From Azadirachta indica (lineage: Eukaryota; Streptophyta; Magnoliopsida; Sapindales; Meliaceae): a stretch of DNA of 64,000 nt. The notes below the pieces were generated by a model. It searched no databases. It saw only the letters and a program-made list of their open reading frames with translations, and was not told where the DNA came from. The stretch is taken from NCBI GenBank assembly GCA_022749755.1, contig CM040447.1, positions 796,290-860,289 of the forward strand. Direction: 5' to 3'. Position 1 is the first letter of the stretch. Every line of letters begins with the position of its first letter. Below, in pieces: positions 25,661 to 40,209 of the stretch. A program made the position numbers and the translations under genes.

Positions 25661-27122
25661 CTGAAGTGGTGTGATCTTTTGTTGTGAAAGAATCTAGCAA
25701 GATTAATCAATCTCGATCTCATCAACCATGGAAGGATTCGGTGTGATATATGATTTCGTATAAGGGTTAATTTTTATAATGTTTGTGTTGAAATGATATT
25801 ACTTAATTTCTTTGTGTACGTTATGATTAATATTCACTATGATTTGTTTGTATTTGGGGAGAATCAATGTAACTTGCATTTACGTGGGTATGAAGTCAGC
25901 CCAAGTCTGTGTTGTCATAACCAATAACATTGTTGTCCGTAATGTTTACAAAAACCCTTTTTTTTTTTTTTTGTTTTGCCTAGAGTGGTATGGATCTAGG
26001 ATAATATAGCATAGGCCAGCAAGGGAAAATACCCATTATTTTCCTAGGGAATTTGTCCTAATTATGTATTTCCCTTATTATTTCAAAAATACCCGTTACC
26101 TCTAACATTAGGTTGTTACAATTAAAATGTACTTTTTAAGGATATAAAAGTATTTTCACAATTAAATAATTTAAAAATAAGAATGATATTAATGACAATG
26201 TTAATATAACAATTAAAATATGTTATTGGCATTAATGTTTTCCAAAATTTTTTTTTTATTATTGACCATATTGTTATTGTCTTTTGACGTCTTTTGCTCA
26301 TAAAAAATATTGCACTTTAATTTTCTTCTTTTTTTTTTTTTGACTTGACTTTTGCAATCCATATAAAATAAAGTTATTATGGTTAGCATTCTAGTTAGTC
26401 AAAAGAAGTTGGCATTTTTTAGTGGATTTTATATTTTTATTGATCAATAACGTATTATTATGTTCATTTATATTCTAAATTTGTTTAGAGAAATTTTGTC
26501 CATAACATTATTTTATTCTATGGCATATATTACTATATTATTAAATGATGAAGCTCATTCGTGTCTCTACACCGAGAATAACTTTATACTTGTCATTTTC
26601 TATTGAAAAAATGGTAAGTTTACCATCTTTTGAATAGGTGAAATATTTGTTTGATGCTTGTGTACTTTTAGATGCTTGTTATATTTTGGGATGTCTTTAG
26701 ATAAATTTAACCATAGCAGTTTTGATATCTTGACTAACATGTTTGTTTATAAGCGACTCACTTTGGTGGGGCATAGCTACTATAGAAATAATGCTTTCTT
26801 TTACTAAAGATGCAAGTTGTTTTAATTTAAGGTCACAAAGGTATTTTTAAAATTTTCTTTTGGTTTTCATTCATTATATATATATATATGTTTTTTGTGT
26901 TTATACAATTATTGTGAACCTTGAAAGAGAAAGCCATTTAATCACATTATGTGCCTAGACAATTTGATATAATAAATCGCTAAAAATAGTTGAATATTTT
27001 GGTAAAAAAAACGAAATATCATACACATGAGAAGAATTGATATATACAGCCCCGAGTGTGTATATCGCCCCAATGCAGAGTTTTCTAAATCATCTTGAGA
27101 AAATTAAGCTCTCGAAAAGAAA
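25661..27122. other. Spacer between BAHD copies B and C
   Basis: AT-rich, with poly(T) runs near 25960 and 26325 and a (TA)n near 26876. No gene recognised. Confidence 0.6.
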
Positions 27123-28425
27123 ATGGATTTGGAAATGATTTCCAGAGAATGGATCAAGCCCTCTTCTCCTACACCTTCTCACCTCAAAACTTGTAACCTC
27201 TGTCTCATTGATCAATATATTGGTCACCACTTTCCTTCTGTTCTACTGTTTTATCCCATGAACCAAAAATTACACCTTTCTTCGACCTTGGTTGACATTG
27301 ACTATATTGTCTTGAAAAGATTGCAACTACTAAAACAATCTCTATCAGAAGCCTTAACTCTCTATTACCCACTTGCTGGAAGGATTAAAGATGATATTTC
27401 AATTGATTGCAATGACGAAGGTATTTATTTTGTAGAGGCTCAAGCTAAAATTCCTCTCAATCAACTTCTTAACCAACCCAATCATTCATTGATTGGTAAG
27501 TTTGTTCCACTAAGCGATAGTGAGGAGAGAGGAAAAATTGAAGAACTGCATATAGGTCAAATACAAGTAATAGTATTTACTTGTGGGGGTCTTGCCTTTG
27601 CATGTGTCTTTCACACAAGATTTGTGATGCAACAACCACCAGCTCATTTATGAGAAGTTGGTCTGCCACAGCGCGGAAAAAATATGTAAGGAGCAATACA
27701 TCCTGATTGTCAGGTTGCATCTTTATTTCTTCCAAGTGACGAATTCTTTAGCGAACTAACTTTCGCTGCCCAAGTGTTCCCTTTTGTTAAAACTGGCGGA
27801 AGAGTAGCTATAAGGAGATTTATATTTGAAGCAAATGCAATAGCCAATCTCAAAGCCAAGGCAACTAGCTCGTGTGTGCAAAATCCAACGCATGTTGAAG
27901 CCGTATCGGCACTTCTTTCCAAATGTATCCTTCGTGCAATGAACAAAAGATCAAGAATCCATAAACAAACTCTGCTAAGACATATAGTAAATTTGCGTCA
28001 GAGAATCAAGCCACTAATCTCAAATTATTGTATGGGAAACCTTATTTGGCATGCAAATGCACTGTGCACAGAGAAGGAAGTAGATTTGGATGGCTTGGCG
28101 ATCAAATTCAGGGAAGCAATAAAAATAGTTAATGGAGATTTTGTGAAGAGCCTACAAGGAGATGAAGGGTTTGTTAACTATTGCAAAGCTGTCCAAGATG
28201 TCGTTGAAGTTTCCTCCAAAGCAGAAGATATAGTTATCTTTAATAGTTGGTGCAACATTGGTTTTAATAATATTGATTTTGGATGGGGAAAACTTGTTTA
28301 GATGAGTTTTTTTCAAGATGAATTACCTCCCGCGTTCTTGAATCTTATAATTCTTATGGAAACAAGATTGGGGGATGGGATTCATGTGCTGGTGTCTTTA
28401 CATGAAGAAGACATGCGCATTTAGC
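27123..28425 (+). pseudogene. BAHD acyltransferase pseudogene C (vinorine synthase-like), nearly full length
   Basis: This is the best preserved of the three copies. The ATG opens 176 codons covering the N-terminal half (SREWIKPSSPTPSHLKT, then ALTLYYPLAGRIKDD, SIDCNDEGIYFVEAQ). The active-site HKICDA (HxxxD) is present in the DNA near 27620 but one frame off, which points to a one-base loss just before it. A second shift near 27700 restores the frame of HPDCQVASLFLPSDEFF, which runs on through RRFIFEANAIANLKAK. The C-terminal DFGWGKLV is followed by TAG at 28299-28301 where the family has Trp; the rest (AFLNLIILME, LGDGIHVLV, LHEEDM) is readable beyond. Two frameshifts and one nonsense change make it a recent pseudogene, unless some are sequencing errors. 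Confidence 0.88.
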
Positions 28426-28898
28426 AAAGAGAGAAAGCCCGATTACCCCCCACTTTTAGATCTAATGCTTAATCACTCCTTTATACTTTAACTAATATCC
28501 CATCACTCTCCACTATCATCCTTTTTATCAGCATTTGTTACCTTTTAGAGGCATTTACCAAATTGCCATCTGTACTGTTCAAAATGTTGTAGAAAGTAGC
28601 GTTTTTATGTTTGTTGCTTGTGTATTGGAAATTCCAATTGCATGTACATTTTAAAATTAAATAAAATAAAATTTAAACTAAATTCTAATGCATATGATAT
28701 ACACATTAGAATATATAATCGCACTACATAAATTTGTCATGAAAATTACCAAAGTGCCTATATTTAAAATTGAAAAAGCAACTTTGATTGATATTTGATT
28801 GTTAGACTGATGCTCATAAAGATTGATACTTTGCATTCATTTTGTTGAATATTTTATTAATATGTTTTCTAAAACACATTTAAATATATTTTTCTAAA
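28426..28898. other. Spacer, no gene seen
   Basis: AT-rich sequence after BAHD copy C, without motif or family signal. Confidence 0.55.
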
Positions 28899-28899
28899 A

Positions 28900-29643
28900 T
28901 TATTTATAAATCTTAATAATTTGATATAAATATTTAGATAATAAATTATTTTAAATTGATTTAAAACTTATAAATATTTTACCAATGGCGGTAGGTAACA
29001 GGTTGTCACCGTCGCATTGTTGTTGGTCACAATTCACCATCAATAATTAGATCTAAATAAATTATCTTCAACGTCATCAGATTCTTAAGTTTCTTGATCT
29101 GCATGATGCTATAATTATTTTGGAGAAAAATGTGATGAAAAGAGGCCAAAAGTGGGCAACATATTAGCATCACTATGTGAATCTACCACATCGGCGGCAA
29201 GTGGCAATATAAGGCCACCATAATTGGATAGATTGGCTTTTGCTGTTCCTAGTGATGGTGCAACTATCCTTCTACTCACTGCCAACATGGTGGCAATCAC
29301 TATTTTGATCATTTTTTGTCTCCTATTATTTTTTTTTCGAAAATAATTATATCATTATGTATTTTGAGAAATTTGGAGTCTAATGATATCAGCCATCACT
29401 ATTTTGATCATTTTTTATCTCCATCTATTATTTTCTTTTTGAAAATAATTATATTATCATGTAGATCGAGAAATTTGGAGTCTACTGGTATCAACGATAA
29501 TTTATTTAAAGTTAGTCACCAGTGACAAGTTGCCGCTGACCGCCATTGATAAAATATTCATAAATTTCAAATCAATTTAAATTAATCTAGGATTTAAATA
29601 TTTATATAAATTAGTTAACATTTATCAAAAATCATAAATAGTA
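28900..29643. mobile_element. TIR element (~745 bp) with internal duplication
   Basis: About 130 bases at the left (28900-29030) match the reverse complement of 29515-29643. Shared blocks include ATATAAATATTTA, TTTAAATTGATTT and AATATTTTA-CAATGGCGGT. No target duplication was resolved and no transposase is visible. Two ~103-base direct copies lie inside (29290-29391 and 29392-29495). Confidence 0.55.
29290..29495 (+). repeat. Direct tandem duplication of ~103 bp
   Basis: Both copies begin with CCATCACTATTTTGATCATT and contain GAAAATAATTATAT and GAGAAATTTGGAGTCTA at equivalent positions. By eye they are over 80% identical. Confidence 0.75.
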
Positions 29644-30195
29644 TGCTATATATATATATATATATTAAAGGAGTTCTTTGAACTCTTGCACTCCACCAAA
29701 AGTGCAAGTGTTCCAAACATTAAGGCAAATTAAGTAATACTGCAAAATTTTGCATAATTGACATATATACATTCAACATAAAGTTGTGAACTTAAATAAT
29801 TAATTAATAAAATTACAAAAAATATATTTTGTAGCATTAGACTAATAAATTTGTAAAAAAATTTGCATAAAATTAAAATAATAATTATTTTGTAACATTA
29901 AAAAATTAAATATAAATTTGTAGACCGAAATTAATTCATAAAATATATTATAAAAAAAATATGCATGACAATATTATATTTAAAATCAAACCATGAATTA
30001 TATTAAAATAGAATAATCTTATAGAGGGGTAATGGTTGTTTTTTCAAAAATTAATTAACATTTACGGAAAAATGTAAGTAGCAGGATAAATTTTAAATTA
30101 ATTTATTAATAAATTATGTAAATCATTTATGAAAAATATTGTTCTTAAAATATGTTTTAACTTAGATTTTTTAAAAAATTCAGACACACATCTAT
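29644..30195. other. AT-rich sequence before assembly gap
   Basis: Starts at a (TA)n run near 29648-29666. No gene visible. Confidence 0.55.
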
Positions 30196-30295
30196 NNNNN
30201 NNNNNNNNNNNNNNNNNNNNNNNNNNNNNNNNNNNNNNNNNNNNNNNNNNNNNNNNNNNNNNNNNNNNNNNNNNNNNNNNNNNNNNNNNNNNNNN
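30196..30295. other. Assembly gap (100 N)
   Basis: Exactly 100 undetermined bases, the usual placeholder for a gap of unknown size. Frames crossing it are artefacts. Confidence 0.99.
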
Positions 30296-33200
30296 TTTTC
30301 AAAATTATAACCTTTATGAGATGAAACCAATTGATGTCGAATATAAATAAAAATATAAATGATTCCTTTCAAAAATTAATATTTAGCAAATATTTTTCAA
30401 AAACACAATTGATGTTTAGCAGAAAGAGTTTTAGAATGTTAAAAAATATATAGAATCATTTCTCTCTTTTTGTACACATGGTGATTTAGTTATTTCTTAT
30501 GGCTTTCAGAAAATTATTTTTCAATTTCAACTAAAGTTTTTTTTTCTTTTTTAATGAAATAATTATTTTTATTTTCAAATATTATACTAAATATGTGATA
30601 TGTAAGTAAAAAAATAGATTATTATAAACAATATGAATAGTATTAAATTCAATCATATTTGTGTTGAATTCACATTTTCAAAAGAATTATGCAGCAACCA
30701 ATTTGAAAGATATTTGATCATTTTAATCAGCGAAAAATTTAGAGTCTAATAGGATATGTATAATACTAAATTTATGTCTCGTATAAATCAATTTATTAAA
30801 AATTTATTAAAATTACAGATAAACTTAAGTTTTTAGATCAAATTAACACGATATAACATATTTTACACCTATAGATATATAATATTTTTATGTTTTCTAA
30901 AGTAATTATAATACTTGCACACCACTTTTATATATATTTCAAACCATTAATTTTTTCAAAAATATAATTAATATAAAAAATTACTTTATACTAAAATTGA
31001 AGGGAGCAAAGCAAGTAGTGAAGACGACAAGCACCATGTAAAATTTGAACCACAAACCCACTCTCATGAATACACTGTTGTCATCAAATCCCATAACAAA
31101 AGATAAAATTTTGAAAGTTTGTGGAATTCCAATTTAGTGGTCCCTCATTTACAAACCCCAAAAAATTTTTCCCTTTTTTGATTATAAATTTCCCAATTTT
31201 CAAAATTAAAATAAAATAAAATTTACAAAATGGAAGTTGTTATTTGTTCCACGTTACACCACAAAGCATTTAAATTTTGAAAGAGTGTAAACTCCAAACT
31301 CTTCAATTTGTTGATTTAAACTTTTAAATTAAATTAATAGAGAAAGCAGGCCTTCTTCCCACCACTCTTTCTTGTTTGATTGTAATTTTTTTTGAAAGCT
31401 TCTTTCTTAGATTTTGATATCGTCTAAAAGGACAATCTCAATCAAGCCATCTCATTTTGATGAGAAAATAATTAAAAAAATAAAGATTAATTGTTAATTC
31501 TTCAATTAAAAATATATTAATTGGCCACCGATTTTGATTTATTTGTTTGATTATATATCTGGCAAAATACCATTTTCGAGACGGTTTCCCACTACTAGGA
31601 CCAATTTAGTATTGATGTCGCTGAATAAATAATCAAATGCAAAATAATTGGTAAATTTTATTTTCCAAAGTAGGTCAAACTTTTAGAAGAAGTTTATATA
31701 TTTAGTAAATTTTACAATTTAGAATCTCTAATAATCCAAGTTATCATTTGTAAATAAATACTTTTTAAATTAAATTACAATGATATGTATCCAAAATTTT
31801 GATAAATATCTAAATTTTTAGTAAAATTTAATTAATATATTAATAATTAATAAATATATTTTGGACATTATTGGCCAACATGCCATGACTTTATAAGAAT
31901 AATGTGAAGAAAGTAACATGTTATAGTTCTCACATTATTATTGTTATTTTAAAAATATATATATAAATGTAAAAGCATAGTCTAGACTATTCAAAGAAAT
32001 TTAGTATTTTTTAATTATAAATAAATAAATAAAATAGGGCACTTATATGCCTTCATTTGCCTGTTATATATGCAGCTGTCTTAGCTGTCCAGCTACCTCA
32101 TGTCTTGGCTTTGCTATTGCATGCATATAATCTTGCTTTCTTAGTAATATCAATTTAATATTTTTATTTTAGTATTATTTTTACATTTTTTAAGTTAACA
32201 TATTTATATTTATATCTCAGCTAGGGTAGACAAAAATTCGAGTTCGGATCAAGTTTATAAAAGTTTGGTTCAAACCTACATAAGTTTAACTAAATCTAAC
32301 TTGATCCGGATTCAAGTTTTATGTTGTTCAGGCTGGGTTTTAAAACTCGAAAGTTATATTTGAAAATGTCAAAGTCAAGGTCGGGTTTATAAAAACTTCA
32401 TCCGAATTCATAAAATTTATTAAGATTTAAGCATGTCAAAGTGAGTTTCGGTTTTAAAATTTTATTTTAATTTCTTAACTAAGATATTCTAAATTTTATC
32501 CAACTAATATAATACTCTCTTATAACTATCATATTATTTTATTGTATCAGAATCTTTAAAATCACTAACTAAAAATCGAAAAAATATAGTATTACTTTAA
32601 GCAATATTACCATATAGAACTTAGTTACAATATTGAATTAATATTTATATTAATTTGACTTTTAATATATCATATTTTAAAAAAAAATTGTAAATTAGTA
32701 AAAGAGTATACTCTCTCAAAAGATTTTCCGTTTTATCATAGATTTTTTTCGTAGATATCTTTTTAATTTAATAGTAAAGATTTCATTATGTGAGTGTAGA
32801 TATTTGAAGTATTATGTAACTGTCATATTTAAATTTTTTATAAAAATGTGATGTAATATATTATTGAAAAAAACAAATTGCTAACATTCTAGATTGTTCT
32901 TGTGGAATATATAAAATATTGTTGTTAATTTCCTTGAGAGAATAATTGTATGTCACCAAATTGTTTAGTTCTACTTCTAACATTTGGACCCACAAATTAA
33001 CTTTGTCAAGAGAATTAAAGATGTTGTTGACACCATTTTTGCTTTCTATTGATTTGTTTAAATCAAAGCTTGATGATTTATCTCATCATAAGAATAAGAA
33101 TACAAATATCTTATTGGATTAAATTTTTATTGAAGAAAGAGTAAGAGTGTCTTCTAAAACACTTTCTAATTAATATTAAGGAATTATTTTAATTAAGATA

Positions 33201-35265
33201 AATACAAACTAAAGTACATAATTGAGCATATATATATTTAAAATTAAAGTATTATACCTTATAATTAATTTATAATCAGGGTAAAAATATTTTAATTTTT
33301 AAGATTTAATTTATTAAATTGATTAATTTTAATGTTTTCGAAAATACTCACAAACACCCCAATTCGTTAAGTAATAATGATATTTATTTAAATGAAAATT
33401 CATATAATTTTTACTACATTCCTTTGCTATTATATGAGTCATTGTCATTGAGTTATATAAATATATACTATATGATATCTTTTTTTTATTCAAACTGATA
33501 TTTGTAACGAATAGATTTAAGGTTTTTTTTTTTTCAAATATTTAGGAAATTACTAGAATTTATCAGTGTAGTAAGTTAAATTTTAATGATTAAAATGTCT
33601 TTCATCTTTACAATTATTATAAAATTAAATCACTCATTTTAAATATACATAAATATCAAATATTATTACCTTTAAAATTATTAAGTTAGATGACAAAAAA
33701 GAATTGATATTATTACAAAGCAATAGGTAGTAATTATTCCATTTTTATGGATTTGCTCAATTAATAAAACTATGACAAAATTGTCCTTTTCTTGCCAAAA
33801 TCATGAATCTATAGGAAGTTGCATTGCTTGATCACCTATTTTCGTGCTTTTGTAGTTGTACTACTCTTTCATAATATTTCTTCCAACCTCATAAATAATT
33901 CATATCATTCATTGTTAGAGATAATTACAAAATCTACTTTAATTATTACATCAAAGATGACTATAAATTTAATTAATTTAGTTTAAAATAAATAATAATT
34001 ATTACACTTGTTCCTTAAGTGTAATTCAGGTATTTTAAGACACGTTTGATATTTCTAGGTGATTCTGAATTCGAGTAATAGTAAGGGATAAGAGCTTGAT
34101 ATTTGGTAAATGATGTTTTTCATTTTCATCCAAAATATTTTAAAAAATAATAATTATTATTATACTCCTATTTCGACTTCAAAAATTTCTTCAAAAAAAT
34201 TATTAATACTTTTACTTGATAGTTAATATCGGAATAAAAACTAATATTTTCTTGATAGCTTTTGTGAATGCATTACTTTGCACAAGACTTCTTCTAACTT
34301 CAAAAAAAAAAATCTATAATAATCCATCTAAAAAAAATTAAAAAATAAATTTTATTATTATGTTCAAATTGACTAAAATTAAATTTAATTTAGTTTAGAA
34401 TATATGATAACTATTGTACTTTTATTTTAAGTTAAAAATTTGATAATTAAGACTGAGATACAATACTGATCTAAACTTTTACCTGAGCATAGTTGCTCGC
34501 AATGAAATAAAAATAATCAAATACAAACATAAACCCTATATTGATGAAAATATGCATATATAAAAATTTAAAAACTAATTAAATTTAGACTAACACAATT
34601 TATTTAACAATTTATAATTCATTTTATAGTAGATACTTCAATTCCAAATATAACCAGAATCAATTTTTGTTGATTTTAATTATTCACGTATTGAAAAAAT
34701 CATTTAGAAGGATTAAATTATTATTTTTTTTGTTCTTCCTTAGTAATAAAGTGGAGATCAAATGTGGTAATGTTGTAAAGTCTTTATTACCAATACTAGA
34801 CTTGCACTCTACGCCCTTAATTGGGCAGCAAAAGTAAGCAACTAATAACTTTACACATAATTTTTGTAGTGGTAGTAGTCATATATACTGCAGGTTATAA
34901 TTATGTCTTTGCTTACAATTTACTTTTGTTTTCCATTCTAAATTTATTGTTAGTTAATTCCTTGATAAAAAATTAATCACTCAATAACATTAAAAAAATT
35001 CATAATATAAACTATTATTTATCCAAATTCTATTCTTATAAATTGATGCAATAATATTATATAACTTAATTTTTTTACTTCCGTAAAATTATTTTTTATA
35101 CTTATAAAAAAAATATATATATAGATGACTATCAGTTTGTATAATTAAATTTGTATATATTATAGTCCTTATTATAACAGTTAAAAATTTATTTTTTGAC
35201 TAAATACTATTTTTTTTTTCAAATTCGTTATGACTAAACAACACATTAAAAAATTAGGGATGAAT
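30296..35265. other. Long AT-rich intergenic region
   Basis: About 5 kb without a convincing coding frame. A somewhat less AT-rich repeat remnant with phrases such as CGAGTTCGGATCAAG and GGTCGGGTTTATAAA lies at about 32225-32460. This is the kind of low-complexity 'GGTTCGGGTC' sequence common in plant transposon debris. Confidence 0.55.
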
Positions 35266-35267
35266 TA

Positions 35268-35488
35268 ACAGTTTCATATATTTTTACATATATATTTATA
35301 TTATTTGTAAATTGTTGATTTTATATATTTTTTAAGGTTGAGATTGAGTTTAACATATGTAATTAACGTATAATTAATGTATCATAATTAATACATATGT
35401 TAAACTTAATCTTAATTATTTAAAGTATATAAATCCCACAATTTACAAATAATTATAAGTATATGTGTAAAAATATAAGGTTACCAAT
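35268..35488. mobile_element. Palindromic MITE (~220 bp)
   Basis: The two halves are near-perfect reverse complements around a centre near 35380. Shared blocks are ATATTTTTACA, ATTATTTGTAAATTG, TTTATATA and AAGTTTAACATATGTA-ATTAA. The size and foldback form fit a miniature inverted-repeat element; target duplication not resolved. Confidence 0.7.
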
Positions 35489-37300
35489 CCTTACTACCAA
35501 TCCTTTTTCTAAATAATTAGGCAATGTTCAAATATCGACATTAAAATCAAACCCATTATTTATGAAATAATATATATATATTTATATAAGGAAAAAGAAA
35601 GTTTTGGTCGGTGAATAAATTATGAAATTCCAAGATTTTCCAATCATGAAAACAATCCATAATTTTCTTATTATATTGTAAAAAAATGCTTCATATATAT
35701 CGTACAATTATGGTCTCCCACTAAGGGTTAATAAATAAGAAATTAATTCTTTTATTTAAAAGAAAAAAAGTGTTTGTTCACTGTTTTGTGGTATGGAACA
35801 AAGGTATAACAAGGTAATGCAAAATCTATAAAATGAACTGGATTTTTTTTTTTTGTTTGTTGAAAATAATTTTTGGAAGTAGATTCTGAAAACAAATATT
35901 AAAATGGGTTGTAATTAATATTTTTAGGTGACAACGTGACCAACTACTTTCCAACTTTCATTCATATAAGTAGAAAGACATTGTTGGATTAAGCACATGT
36001 ATGCACATGGAAACTTGCAGTGCTTACAGCAGAAAGCAATTAATTAATTAATTAATTAATTGATTAATTTTTTGAGTATTAATTAATTAATTAATATTTA
36101 TTATCCAATTCACGAGTGCAAATAATTAATCATAAAGGGAAGCAAAACATCCCCTACTCGATTAATTCTTTTATAAAATTAATTTTTTAAAAAAGTTTAA
36201 ATCATTTATGGTCTAGGACTAAGAGGAATTTAATATTAAACTATCTTATAATAAGGATTGAGTTAATATAATCATTAATCTCTCTAACCACAGTATCTAA
36301 TTTATAAGAATTTGATAATAGGATATATACATTTAAAGTGATTATATTTTTAATTTATAGTTATTGTAAAAAAAAGGTTATTACATCTTATAAATATCTT
36401 TTAGACCTTAATATAATTAGAATAGCTTGAGTCATGTTTAAATTTTATTGTTCTCGAGTCAGTTTGGGTTCGAATAATAATATAAAATAAAAATGTAGTG
36501 TTTTGTAAATATTCTAATATTTTACTAGAAATTAACTAAATGTTACGATTATCAAATTTTTTGTTTTAATATTTTTTGCTACAATTTGTAAGTTTTTAAA
36601 ATGTAACATACAATTTGAAAAAATGTAATAAAAAAACTTGAAATGTGTAATAGAAAGTTTAAAAGTTATAATATTAGTAAATTATATCGATAAAAAAATT
36701 ATACACAGCAATAGATAAAATTAAAAATTCGCTAAATCTATAGAAGATTAAATTATTTTTTCTTGTATAAATAGAAAAAAAATGATTAACTCAATTTGGA
36801 ATTGATTTTCAAATTTTAAATATTAAACTAAAAAGACAACTTTTATTTAAAAAGCATGGGTTAAGAGGTTTACTTTTTTTTTTTTTTTTAAGACCATATG
36901 TCAAAATTCAACCTCTTATAATATAAACCCACATTTTCACTTTAAAATTCTCTACTTTTAATATTGATGTAACAAAAGTTATGGATCATTTCATTAAATT
37001 AATTTTAATGATTGAGATTAATTATCTAGATTAGAAACTAAGAATTAATTAAAAATAATTAAAATAAAAATTTACTATTTTTACTAAAATTTTGAAATTT
37101 CTTAAATCTCGTATTGTTAAATTAATGAACTATTAATTTTTTTGTTTATAAATCAATCATATTATTAATTTTTGTAATGATCATTAATAATAAAAGTTTT
37201 TAATATTTTTCTTATATTTTATAATTTTAACATACCTCAAGGATCCTGGTAAAATTTTTCCTTGTTTTAATTGAAAGACTATTCAATTTTATGTACTTTG
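35489..37300. other. AT-rich spacer upstream of actin
   Basis: No gene. Contains a (TTAA)n microsatellite at about 36040-36095. Confidence 0.55.
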
Positions 37301-37773
37301 TGAAATAAATCCACACAAATAGACAAAATTCAGAATTTCCCGCAGTGCAGAATCCAGACCCTCGAATACTTTCCGTTGAAATTTAAAATCCGCCCGAAAC
37401 CAAGCCGAAATTCTATTCCTCCCGGCTCAGCTTAGCCATCCTCTATTACCGACTCACTCGCTCACTGTCAACGCCAAGACACAACTCTAATCTTAGTCCC
37501 AGCCGCCGAAGCCGAGTTTTCGGACCAAAAAACAATCCAACGACCCAGATTTAAATAAAAATCAAGATCCCAAGGCGGATAGAGCATGGGGAGTAAAAGA
37601 AATAAAAAAGTAAATTATAAAATTAAAGAAATTAGGAAATAAAATTAAAAAAATTGAAAAATAAAAAAGCTGTCAGCCAGGTCAGCCTATCTTTTCTCGT
37701 GGTGGAAATGATTCCTCCAAAATTTGGTCCAAATTTCATGTGAATTTTAAAATTAAAATTCTCCTCTCCTCAA

Positions 37774-37785
37774 TATATATTATAT
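37774..37785 (+). promoter_or_regulatory. Probable TATA box of the actin gene
   Basis: TATATATTATAT lies about 30 bases before a CT-rich start region (CCTTCCTCTTCAGCTTCTCT) and about 135 bases before the leader intron. A TTTCCCGC box (E2F-type consensus) lies further upstream at 37336-37343. Confidence 0.5.
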
Positions 37786-37909
37786 TCCTTCCTCTTCAGC
37801 TTCTCTCATTCTCCATTTTTTTCTTCGTTATTACAGAGCGAGAGAGAAAAAACCACACTTCAGCTTGCTCTTTTCTTTCGATTTTTCTCTCTTCGTCTCT
37901 CCAAGCAGT

Positions 37910-38768
37910 GTAAGTTTCTTCGATCTCTTTGCTTTTTCCTTTTCGGTTACTTTTTTTGTTGCTTAACATGTGTGGTTGTTCACTTTAACCGGCGTCGTTC
38001 GGAGCGATGAGCTTGTATCTGTCTCGATCTCGATCTGAATGTTTGCTTTAGTGTGATGAAGTTGCTTGGTGAAGTTGTGTGGTTGTCGATGTAGTTTAAA
38101 TGGTGAAACGACGGCGTTTGTAGTGTCTGAAGTTGTGATTTTCTGTTTTGATGAAATAATGGATGTGATTTGTGATGTGAAGTTAGAGTGACGTTGATAC
38201 GTGGCCGATCTGGAGTTTAATGAGTGATTTGTGATGTTAGAGCTTAGATCTAGAATTCATTAAAGCTGATTGTTACGTCTGAAATGAATCCGTATCATTT
38301 TGCTTGATTTAACTGATTTGAGTGATTGATGGTGAGATTTTTGGTGAGATTTTAGATGAGATTGATTTGATTGCTTGATCTGATTCTTTCTTCTATGGAT
38401 CTGTGTTTTCAGCTAACCTGTGTGGTTAGTTCTTATTTTTGGTCTTGTATTTTTGAATGACGGCCTAGATCTATTTAAAAACCCATTTTTTTTTATAGAA
38501 ACTTGAAAAAGTTCTTCCTTTATTACTGTCGTTTAAGTCTCGGTTAACTGTATATTCAGAAAAAGACTGAGCATTATGCAAGTTAATTGCTTGAAATTTC
38601 TTTAGAAGTGCACGTGTATCTAAGAGAGTTTCTGTACTTCTTACTGATTAATAAGTATGTGAAAACGTGTGTTGTAGAGATCAGTAGGATTCGTAAAGTT
38701 TTGAATTTGATTGGTGGAAATGGTATTATTCCTTCTATTGAATTGGCCAATTCGTTTATTGTTTGCAG
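37910..38768 (+). promoter_or_regulatory. Leader intron in the actin 5' UTR
   Basis: Donor GTAAGT follows CCAAGCAGT, and the acceptor TTTGCAG ends 11 bases before the ATG. The ~860-base intron is T-rich. Plant actin genes typically have such a leader intron, and in several of them it strongly raises expression. Confidence 0.8.
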
Positions 38769-38779
38769 ATTTTTAAAAG

Positions 38780-40209
<1,430 letters not shown>

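Noticed and set aside
30129..30372. Frames spanning the gap
   Set aside because: Their centres are undetermined residues from the 100-N gap.
33280..33615. Possible further inverted-repeat element (AATATTTTAAT versus ACATTTTAATCA ends)
   Set aside because: Similarity is short and within AT-rich low complexity; I could not define ends or a target duplication.
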